A DNA stretch of 16,290 nt, taken from 13-1-40CM-70-15 sp964641215 (lineage in GTDB: Bacteria > Gemmatimonadota > Gemmatimonadetes > Gemmatimonadales > GWC2-71-9). The notes beneath the pieces were generated by a model. That model was not told where the DNA came from. It worked only from the letters and a program-made list of their open reading frames with translations, and did not search any database. Position 1 is the first letter of the stretch, and the number at the start of each line of letters is the position of its first letter. Both the position numbers and the translations under genes were made by a program. This document shows, piece by piece, positions 5,568-12,047 of the stretch. The DNA lies in the NCBI GenBank assembly GCA_964641215.1, contig CAZXKD010000054.1, forward strand, positions 1 to 16,290, in the 5' to 3' direction.

Positions 5568-7629
5568 GGGCTTCGGACTCGCCGGCAAGATCTTCCTCGG
5601 CTCCACGCTGCTGGTGGTCGCCGTGCTCGGCGCCGCCTTCGGAGTCACCTCGCTCGAGGCTAACCGGACCGCCGACGCCTCCATTCACCGCGCCCTGCTG
5701 GGGACCCGCAGCGCCGTGGACGATTACCTCGCCGCCCGGACGCGCACGCTGGGCCGTGCCAGCACGGTGGCGACGGCCGTGCCCCAGTACCGGCAGCGAC
5801 TGCTGAACCAGGGCGACCGCGCCGAGGCGCTCGACCAGGCGCGCGAAATCGACAGTCTGGTCGGCGCCTCCTGGACGCTCGTGACCAACAGCGACGGGAT
5901 TCTGATCGCGCGCACCGACTATCCGGATCAGTTCGACCGGAACATGGCGGTCGCACCGCTCGTCGCGAGCGCGCTGAACGGCGATCAGACGAGCGGGGCA
6001 TGGCTGGACGACGTGCAGAGCAAGATGTTCATCGCCGTGGGAACGCCCCTCCGTGACAAGCCGACGGCGGCTCCGCAGGGAGCGCTGGTCGCGGCCTACG
6101 AAATCAGCGACAGCCTCGCCCACGCGATCCAGCAGGCGACGAATTCGGACGTGGTCTTCTTCGCCCTCGACACACTCAACCGGCCGTACGTCGTCGGCAG
6201 CACCCTCCCGCACGAGGAGATCGGCCCGGCGCTCACGGCCGCCGTGCGGCCGGAGGCGCTCGCCGCCGATACGGGTGGGGAAGGAATGGCCATGTCGGCC
6301 GCGACCCAGGGTCCGGGGGGGGCGGGGGGGGGGAGGGCCGCCCATCTGGTCGGTCTGGCCGGGCCGATTCGCTCCCCGGCCGGGGACCTGCGCGGCGGGT
6401 TCGTGGCCCTGCGCACGCGCGAAGCCGAGCTCGCCGCCTTCCGCGCCCTGCAGCGCACCATGATCCTCGCCATCGGGCTCGGCGTCGTGCTCGCGCTGGC
6501 CTTCGCCTTCGTCCAGGCGCGCCAGATCGCGGGGCCGGTGCGACGCCTCGCCCTCGCCACCCGCCAGGTCCAGGACGGCGACTATGGCGTGGCGATCGAC
6601 GTCTCCTCGGGGGACGAGATCGGCGTCCTGGCGCGGGCCTTCAAGAGTCTGGTGGAGGACCTCAAAGAGAAGTCCGATCTGGTGGAATACATGATGCGTG
6701 CCACCGGGGCAGCCGCGACTGAGCCGATCGGCGCCGCCGCGACCGCGGTGCGCGAGGTAGCGGGTCGACCGTCGATCGCGTCGGGCGGGGACGTGCTGCG
6801 CCCCGGCTCGACGTTCGCGGGCCGTTACGAGATCAAGGAAATCCTCGGCATGGGCGGCATGGGCGTGGTATACCGCGCCCTCGACCGCGAGCTCCAGGAG
6901 CCCGTTGCAATCAAGACGCTGCGGCCCGAAGCGCTGACGGGCGACACCGTGGCCCTGGAGCGCTTCAAGCAGGAGATCCGGCTGGCGCGTCGGATCGCCC
7001 ACCGCAACGTGGTCCGCACCTACGACCTGGGTGAGGTGAACGGGATGTACTACCTCACCATGGAATTCGTCGAAGGCACGTCGCTAAAGCAGCTGATCGC
7101 CACGCGAGGCAAGCTGCCCGTCCCGGTGACGCTGACCGTCGGGAAGCAGCTGTGCCGCGCGCTCGAGGTGGCCCACGCCGAGGGCGTGATCCACCGCGAC
7201 ATCAAGCCGCAGAATATGGTGGTCGAGCCCAGCGGCTTCCTGAAGGTGATGGACTTCGGCATCGCGCGGCTCGCCAACCAGCCGAAAGACAAGCCGCAGG
7301 GGCTCACCGCGGCCGGGACGACGATCGGCACGCCGGACTACATGTCCCCCGAGCAGCTCTCGGGCTCCGAGCTCGATCCGCGCAGCGATCTCTACTCGGC
7401 GGGGGTGGTGCTGTTCGAGTGTCTCACCGGCCGCGTCCCGTTCGAGGCCGAGACGACCTGGTCGCTGATCGCCAAGCACCTCGAGGAAGGGCCCCCGGAC
7501 CCACGCACGCTGAACGCGGACGTCCCCGACGCGCTCGCGGCGGTCGTCCTCAAAGCGATGGGGAAGATGCCGGAGCAGCGATACCGGACCGCGGGGGAGC
7601 TCCATGACGCGCTGGCGGCCATCGGGTAG
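5545..7629 (+). CDS. Transmembrane receptor Ser/Thr protein kinase (Cache-like sensor, HAMP, kinase)
   Basis: This 694-residue protein starts at the ATG at 5545 inside the cupredoxin gene; upstream in-frame codons are an antiphase shadow. Domain order: helix 1 (12-33), a periplasmic sensor of about 270 residues resembling a double Cache domain (34-303), helix 2 (304-324), HAMP (325-378, with the DEIG motif at 357-360), a linker of about 45 residues, then a complete Hanks-type kinase (428-694). Kinase motifs are LGMGGMGVVY (434-443), Lys457 in VAIKTL, Glu477, HRDIKPQN (550-557), DFG (570-572) and GTPDYMSPE (595-603), so it should be active. The RD motif predicts activation-loop phosphorylation. 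Most bacterial receptor Ser/Thr kinases have the kinase first and the sensor outside at the C-terminus; here the order follows histidine kinases and chemoreceptors. A G8/G10 tract codes for a Gly-rich loop at about 257-263. Confidence 0.92.
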   Translation: MPDSSATKGFGLAGKIFLGSTLLVVAVLGAAFGVTSLEANRTADASIHRALLGTRSAVDDYLAARTRTLGRASTVATAVPQYRQRLLNQGDRAEALDQAREIDSLVGASWTLVTNSDGILIARTDYPDQFDRNMAVAPLVASALNGDQTSGAWLDDVQSKMFIAVGTPLRDKPTAAPQGALVAAYEISDSLAHAIQQATNSDVVFFALDTLNRPYVVGSTLPHEEIGPALTAAVRPEALAADTGGEGMAMSAATQGPGGAGGGRAAHLVGLAGPIRSPAGDLRGGFVALRTREAELAAFRALQRTMILAIGLGVVLALAFAFVQARQIAGPVRRLALATRQVQDGDYGVAIDVSSGDEIGVLARAFKSLVEDLKEKSDLVEYMMRATGAAATEPIGAAATAVREVAGRPSIASGGDVLRPGSTFAGRYEIKEILGMGGMGVVYRALDRELQEPVAIKTLRPEALTGDTVALERFKQEIRLARRIAHRNVVRTYDLGEVNGMYYLTMEFVEGTSLKQLIATRGKLPVPVTLTVGKQLCRALEVAHAEGVIHRDIKPQNMVVEPSGFLKVMDFGIARLANQPKDKPQGLTAAGTTIGTPDYMSPEQLSGSELDPRSDLYSAGVVLFECLTGRVPFEAETTWSLIAKHLEEGPPDPRTLNADVPDALAAVVLKAMGKMPEQRYRTAGELHDALAAIG

Positions 7630-7644
7630 CGGGCGGCGGGCGAA

Positions 7645-7650
7645 TATATT
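7645..7650 (+). promoter_or_regulatory. Candidate -10 element for a leaderless transcript of the lipoprotein gene
   Basis: TATATT sits in an otherwise very GC-rich stretch and ends 6 bases before the ATG at 7657, so a transcript starting at the usual distance would begin at or next to the start codon. No Shine-Dalgarno sequence precedes that ATG. No good -35 element is visible at 16-18 bases, so this is a composition-based call. Confidence 0.4.
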
Positions 7651-7656
7651 TCGGGC

Positions 7657-8178
7657 ATGAGGCCTGTCGTATTTACCGCGCTGGTGGCGCTGCTCGCGGG
7701 CTGTCACTCCCGTAGCGTCGTCAAGCCTCCCCAGGGAGCGGCCGCAGCGGATCTCGCGCAGTTCACGCGCGACTCCACGGACAGCGTGCTGCACACGCCG
7801 CGAGTCATCACGGGACCGACCGTGATCGTGTTCTGGCTGCCGGCGGGGGGGGACACCCTCAACCCCGACGACGCGGTCGACGCGTTCGATGAGTTGACGT
7901 CGGCCACCCAGGCGATCCTGCCGCAGCTGACCGCGTTCGATATCACCCTGCTGCCCACGCACTCCGAGACGGTGTACGTGGCGTTGCCGGACCGGAAGCG
8001 CCGCCCCATCATGCTGTCGGGGCTCGATTACCCCTTCGGCTACCTCCTGGTCGAGCCCGGCAGCCCGGAGCGCATCCTCACCGGCACGTACGCCGAGGAA
8101 GACCTTGCGGACGAAGTCGCCGCGTATTTCGACTTGCCCCAGGACACCACCAAGGCGCGACCGCGGGTGACGACGTAG
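7657..8178 (+). CDS. Small lipoprotein, possibly thioredoxin-fold without active-site cysteines
   Basis: This 173-residue protein has a clear lipoprotein signal: hydrophobic residues 4-14 followed by LLAGC, giving Cys16 as the lipidated residue. The mature part has a strand (GPTVIVFWLP, 53-62), a long helix, a strand ending in LLPTHSETVYV, a charged turn DRKRRP, and a C-terminal strand-strand-helix (FGYLLVEPG, then EEDLADEVAAYF). That order is compatible with a thioredoxin-like fold, but no CxxC is present, so redox activity is not expected. I do not recognise a named family. The gene lies 27 bases after the kinase gene and 2 bases before the deaminase gene, so it may share their transcript or start a new one. 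A G8 tract (7845-7852) codes for part of an AGGD turn. Confidence 0.7.
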   Translation: MRPVVFTALVALLAGCHSRSVVKPPQGAAAADLAQFTRDSTDSVLHTPRVITGPTVIVFWLPAGGDTLNPDDAVDAFDELTSATQAILPQLTAFDITLLPTHSETVYVALPDRKRRPIMLSGLDYPFGYLLVEPGSPERILTGTYAEEDLADEVAAYFDLPQDTTKARPRVTT

Positions 8179-8180
8179 GC

Positions 8181-9502
8181 GTGCTGGTCCTTACCGGCGG
8201 CCGCGTCGTGACGATGGATCCGCAACGGCGCATCCTCGATGCCGACGTGTGGGTTGAGGGGGGAAAGATCGCGGCGGTGAAGAAAAGGTCGGACGGTCGG
8301 ACCGTCCGACGGTCGGACCGAAAGTCCATCATCGACTGCCGCGGGCTGGTCCTGCTCCCGGGCCTCGTCCAAGCTCACATTCATCTCTGTCAGACGCTAT
8401 TCCGCGGGCTCGCCGACGACCTGCCGCTCGAGCAGTGGCTCGCCCGGCGCATCTGGCCGCTGGAGGCGGCGCATACCGAGGACTCCGTCTACTGGTCGGC
8501 CATGCTCGGTGCGGCCGAGCTGCTGCTCGGCGGCACGACCGCGATCCTCGACATGGAGACCGTGCGGCATACGGACGCCGCCTTCCGGGCGCTCGAGACG
8601 ATCGGCCTGCGGGCGACCGCGGGCAAGTGTCTGATGGACGCGGCGTCCGCACCCCCGGGGCTGCGAGAGGCGACGGACCGGGCGCTCCGAGAAGCGGCCG
8701 ACCTGTGCGCCACGTGGCACGGCCGCTCGGACGGCCGCCTGCGATGGTGCTACGCGCCGCGTTTCGCACCGAGTTGTACCGGTCCGTTGCTCCGCGCCGT
8801 GAGCGACCTGGCGGAGAAAGCCGGCGCGGTGATCCACACCCACGCGGCGGAGACGCCGGTCGAGCTGGAGACCGTGAAGCGGGAAACGGGCAACGACGAG
8901 ATCGCCTACCTGGACTCGGTGGGCATCGCCGGTCCGCGCACGGCGCTGGCCCATTGCGTCTGGGTGGACGGCGAAGGGATTCGGCGCCTGGCCCGCCAGC
9001 ACACCAACGTGGTGCACTGTCCCAGCTCGAACATGAAGCTGGGCAGCGGCATCGCTCCGGTTCCGGAGCTGCTGGCGGCCGGGTGCCGCGTGGCGCTGGG
9101 TGCCGACGGGGCGCCGTGCAACAACCGGCTCGACGGCTTTGCGGAGCTGCGGCTCGCCGCCCTGGTCCAGAAACCGCGGCTCGGCCCCGACGCCCTACCG
9201 GCGGTGCAGGCTCTGGAGCTGGCCACGCTCGGCGGCGCTCGCGCGCTGGGCCTGGAGGGCGAGATCGGCTCGATCGAGACGGGCAAGCGCGCGGATGTCA
9301 TCGCGCTCGATCTCTCGGGCCCGCACGCGCAGCCCGAGGAGGCGGACCTGGTCTCGCGCATCGTGTACAGCGCTCGCGCCAGCGACGTGCGTCACGTGGT
9401 GGTGGACGGGAAGATCGTGGTGCAGGGGGGGCGCCTGCGGACGGCGAAGGTCGAGGAGATTCGGCGCGAGGCGAATCGGAGCGCGCGGCGGTTGTTGAAA
9501 AC
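8181..9502 (+). CDS. TRZ/ATZ-type amidohydrolase (nucleoside-type deaminase), C-terminus cut by gap
   Basis: At least 440 residues are visible from the GTG at 8181, two bases after the lipoprotein stop; homology starts at once (LVLTGGRVVTMD). Metal and catalytic residues of the 5'-methylthioadenosine/S-adenosylhomocysteine deaminase and chlorohydrolase group are present: His66 and His68 in QAHIHL, His221 and Glu224 in HTHAAET, His258 in LAHCVW and Asp309 in GADGAPCNNRLD. The C-terminal beta sandwich strands (GKRADVIALDL, VRHVVVDGKIV) are also present. The family hydrolyses amino groups from purine nucleosides, triazines or related substrates; the exact substrate cannot be set by eye. No signal peptide is seen, so it is cytoplasmic. 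The frame reaches the N gap right after ARRLLK, close to the normal C-terminus, so only a few residues should be missing. Reading through the gap to a later stop is an artefact. Confidence 0.9.
8287..8318 (+). repeat. Four tandem octamers with an 11-bp palindrome inside the deaminase gene
   Basis: The octamer GGTCGGAC occurs at 8287-8294, 8295-8302 and 8311-8318, and a related CGTCCGAC sits at 8303-8310. The segment 8288-8310 forms a perfect inverted repeat of 11 bp around one central base. It codes for residues 36-46 of the deaminase (SDGRTVRRSD region), in a loop between the first beta strands, and leaves the frame intact. Confidence 0.8.
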
Positions 9503-9602
9503 NNNNNNNNNNNNNNNNNNNNNNNNNNNNNNNNNNNNNNNNNNNNNNNNNNNNNNNNNNNNNNNNNNNNNNNNNNNNNNNNNNNNNNNNNNNNNNNNNN
9601 NN
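9503..9602. other. Assembly gap of 100 N
   Basis: Exactly 100 unknown bases, the conventional filler for a scaffold join of unknown size. It hides the last codons and stop of the deaminase and possibly more. The order of sequences on either side rests on scaffolding only. Confidence 0.99.
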
Positions 9603-9606
9603 CGAT

Positions 9607-9631
9607 CGGGGCCTCCCTCGTGGAGGCCCCG
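9607..9631. terminator. Strong hairpin terminator between convergent units
   Basis: A 10-bp perfect stem, CGGGGCCTCC paired with GGAGGCCCCG, encloses a 5-base loop (CTCGT). On the plus strand it is followed by TTCGTTTGT, a T-rich tail, so it should stop transcripts coming from the gap side. It also lies 22 bases past the stop of the leftward chemoreceptor/outer-membrane frame and could act there too, but the tail in that direction is lost in the gap. Confidence 0.75.
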
Positions 9632-9652
9632 TTCGTTTGTGCTACCTGCGAT

Positions 9653-10435
9653 TCAGAACCGATATCCCGTGAGTAGCTTGACGATGAGGTGGTCCGTCGC
9701 GGCCGTCATCCCCACGCCTACCCCCGCATTGAACTCGAAATTGGGTGACAGGTTCAGGTCGATGACCGGGAAGATCTGGTGCTGCTGCTGCGGCAGCGGG
9801 TCGAACCCCGTCAGCGGACCGACGGCGCCGTAGTACTCGAGCCCGGCCGTGACCCGCGGGGTGAGGTCGTAAGTGACCGCGACGTTGGGCGAGAAGGCGA
9901 ACCCCTGAGCGCTGCCCGCTCCTTTGAGCGCCCGCTCCAGCGTCGGGTTCACCGCCCAATACCATGAGCCCCAGCGGCGATCGATGATCGGCCGAATCTC
10001 CAGGGACCAGGTGTCGGCCGAAAAGGCGCGACGCTGGTAGCCGAATTCGAAGGACAGGCTCGCTCCCACGGGCCAGTGCCAGGTCTCCGGCGCTCGCAGG
10101 CGCGGCCGAACGTGGTCGCCGACCCAGTTCCAGTCCCCCCCGCTCTGCACGCTTGTGAACAAGTACCAGCCGACCTCGAACCAGGGCGTGAACCCGTGCG
10201 TCAGTTCCAGGGTCTCGTGCAGCGCGCGGGCGCTCGGCCACACGCCGTCGGAGACCCCGCGCCGCCCGTCCACGGTGAAATTGCTGTGCAGCTCGAGCAT
10301 GGTCCGGCCGGGGGAGACGAGCTCGGAGCCATACACCTGGATCTCGAAGTTGTCCTGGCCGCGGGCCGGCGCCGGCGCCAGCGCGGCGCTCGCGGCGAGC
10401 AGCAGGGCCGGCAGCCCTGTGGCCTTGCCGTTCAC
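9653..10435 (-). CDS. Outer-membrane beta-barrel protein, possible separate product with internal GTG start
   Basis: If translation starts at the GTG at 10435, the product has 260 residues and begins with MNGK followed by a hydrophobic core and PAPARGQ, a well-formed signal peptide. The mature part starts DNFEIQVYGSELV and is made of amphipathic strands rich in Trp, Tyr and Phe (ETLELTHGFTPWFEVGWYLF, then WSLEIRPIIDRRWGSWYW), with a C-terminal aromatic residue (LLTGYRF) as expected for BAM-dependent barrels. It resembles exported proteins grouped as MetA-pathway or putative transporter barrels (PF13557-like); this is pattern recognition, not a search result. Topologically a separate protein is easier to accept than a fusion, because the signalling domain before it is cytoplasmic. 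No clear Shine-Dalgarno sequence precedes the GTG, so it would depend on coupling with the chemoreceptor. Confidence 0.6.
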   Translation of the reverse strand: MNGKATGLPALLLAASAALAPAPARGQDNFEIQVYGSELVSPGRTMLELHSNFTVDGRRGVSDGVWPSARALHETLELTHGFTPWFEVGWYLFTSVQSGGDWNWVGDHVRPRLRAPETWHWPVGASLSFEFGYQRRAFSADTWSLEIRPIIDRRWGSWYWAVNPTLERALKGAGSAQGFAFSPNVAVTYDLTPRVTAGLEYYGAVGPLTGFDPLPQQQHQIFPVIDLNLSPNFEFNAGVGVGMTAATDHLIVKLLTGYRF

Positions 10436-12037
10436 CGTGAAGCGCTGAATGGTCTCGGTGAGCTTCGCCGCGGCGAGCGACAGGTGCTGCGACGTCGTGG
10501 TGAGCTCGCCGAGCGAGGCGATCTGCTGCTGGGTCGCCGCCGTGGTCTGCTGGGCTCCCTGCGCCGCCGCGTCGGCGATCACCGCCACCTCCTCCATGCG
10601 GCGCACCACCTCGCGCATCCGTTTCGACTGGCCTTCGGTTTCGGCCGCGAACGCCGTGGCGAACTGCACCGTGCGGTTCAGGTCGGCGAAGATGGCGTCG
10701 AGCGCCTGCTGCACCGACGTCGAGACCGACCCCACCCCCTGCGCCGTGGTGCGGCTTTCCCGCATCGCGGCGACCACGCGGGCGATCTGATCCTGGGTCT
10801 GCGCCACCCGCGCCTGCACCTCGCCCGCGGCGCGCGTGCTCTGCTCGGCGAGCTTGCGGACTTCGGCCGCCACGACTCGGAAGCCCAGCCCGTGCTGGCC
10901 GGCCCGCGCCGCCTCGATCGCGGCGTTGAGGGCGAGCAGGTCGGTCTGGCTGGCGATGCGCGTGATGCTGTCCACCAGCTTCCCCACTTCCTTCGACCCC
11001 TGCTCGAGCGTGGTGGCGGCCTGGGCGACCTGGTCGATGTGGCTGACGAGGGTCCGCAGCAGCTCGCGCGCGCGCGCGATCTCCTCGCCGTGCCGCCGGG
11101 CCTCCTGGGCGATGGCGCCGATCTCCTGCTCGGCCTCCTGGGCGCGCCCGTGGAGCGTGACTGCGGTTGCCGCGGCGGCATCGGTGTCGGTCCGGCCATG
11201 GCCGATCAGCTGGCGCTGGCGCTCGGTGCCCGCGGAGAGTTGCACGGTGGTCGCCGAGATCTCTTGCGACGACGCCTGGAGCTCCTGGGCGGAGGCGGCG
11301 AGCTCCTCGGCCATGGCCGCAAGCTCCTGCGCCTGCTGCTGCACCTGGCGCACGATCGCGGCGATGGCGTCCGTGGTGCGGTCGACGCTCACTGCGAGAA
11401 AGCCGAGCTCGTCGGGCGCGACGTCGGCGACCTTCATGGTGAGGTCGCCCCGCTCGATCTGCGCGAGCACGCCACGCGTGTCCCGCAGCCGATCGACGAT
11501 GCGGGTGAGCAGCGGGATCAGCGCCGCGCAGGCGACGACGAGCACCAGGAGCTCCTGCAGGAACACGCTCCACACCCAGTCGCCCTGAGTCGTGCGCACG
11601 GCGGTGACGAGCGTGAAGCCCAGCAAGTTGATCACCAGGGCGCCCCAGGCCTCCCGCCGCCCCAGGTAGAGCGCCGCCTGCATCGGGGCGACGAGGTACG
11701 CGGCGTAGAGCACGTGACCCGTCGGCCCCAGCGCGTAGAGGACCGTGGAGATCGTCGCGCTGTCGATCGCGATGCTGAGTAGCGCGTGCCCGGGCTGGAA
11801 CGCGGGGTCCCGCGCGAGGCGGAACAGGGCGTAATTCGCCGGCGCGAAGGCGGCGGCGAACGCCCCAATGTAGACCCACGAGATCGGCACGAGGTGCGCC
11901 AGCCGGACGACCACCAGCAACAGGGTCGCGACCGCGACGATACCCCAGCGGGTGCGGGTGCTGGCGCGGACGTACTGACGACGCTTGGCGGCGAGTTCCT
12001 GCGCCAGCTGCGCGTCGATGGACGTCCAGGCCAGCAT
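9653..12037 (-). CDS. Chemoreceptor (MCP) reading frame continuing in frame into an outer-membrane beta-barrel
   Basis: One uninterrupted frame of 794 residues. Residues 30-177 hold about six hydrophobic helices in place of a periplasmic sensor. A HAMP-like segment (178-230, with PDELGFLAVSVD) follows. A long coiled-coil signalling domain comes next, with the conserved hairpin tip between IASQTDLLALNAAIEAARAG (361-380) and FRVVAAEVRKLAEQS (386-400). The chemoreceptor has a natural end near ETIQRFTV (535). Instead of a stop, the frame goes on through NGK and a hydrophobic stretch ending PAPARGQ (about 540-561), a typical signal peptide, then a beta-rich domain ending in Phe. The start at 12037 is 10 bases after the DUF5916 stop. 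No CheA, CheW or CheB gene is in view, so the signalling partner is unknown. Whether the product is one chain or two is open; see the nested entry. Confidence 0.8.
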   Translation of the reverse strand: MLAWTSIDAQLAQELAAKRRQYVRASTRTRWGIVAVATLLLVVVRLAHLVPISWVYIGAFAAAFAPANYALFRLARDPAFQPGHALLSIAIDSATISTVLYALGPTGHVLYAAYLVAPMQAALYLGRREAWGALVINLLGFTLVTAVRTTQGDWVWSVFLQELLVLVVACAALIPLLTRIVDRLRDTRGVLAQIERGDLTMKVADVAPDELGFLAVSVDRTTDAIAAIVRQVQQQAQELAAMAEELAASAQELQASSQEISATTVQLSAGTERQRQLIGHGRTDTDAAAATAVTLHGRAQEAEQEIGAIAQEARRHGEEIARARELLRTLVSHIDQVAQAATTLEQGSKEVGKLVDSITRIASQTDLLALNAAIEAARAGQHGLGFRVVAAEVRKLAEQSTRAAGEVQARVAQTQDQIARVVAAMRESRTTAQGVGSVSTSVQQALDAIFADLNRTVQFATAFAAETEGQSKRMREVVRRMEEVAVIADAAAQGAQQTTAATQQQIASLGELTTTSQHLSLAAAKLTETIQRFTVNGKATGLPALLLAASAALAPAPARGQDNFEIQVYGSELVSPGRTMLELHSNFTVDGRRGVSDGVWPSARALHETLELTHGFTPWFEVGWYLFTSVQSGGDWNWVGDHVRPRLRAPETWHWPVGASLSFEFGYQRRAFSADTWSLEIRPIIDRRWGSWYWAVNPTLERALKGAGSAQGFAFSPNVAVTYDLTPRVTAGLEYYGAVGPLTGFDPLPQQQHQIFPVIDLNLSPNFEFNAGVGVGMTAATDHLIVKLLTGYRF

Positions 12038-12047
12038 GCGGGGAAAC

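Noticed and set aside
8287..8318. Octamer array as a CRISPR or attachment site
   Set aside because: Units are 8 bases with no spacers, and no cas, integrase or recombinase gene is nearby.
8181..9833. Deaminase frame extended through the N gap to a stop at 9833
   Set aside because: The gap length is arbitrary and the sequence after it is antisense to the outer-membrane barrel gene; the family C-terminus is reached just before the gap.
9642..11879. A second 745-codon minus-strand frame and several plus-strand frames over the chemoreceptor and DUF5916 genes
   Set aside because: Their translations are low-complexity Arg/Ala/Gly-rich, while the chosen frames carry chemoreceptor and DUF5916 motifs throughout.
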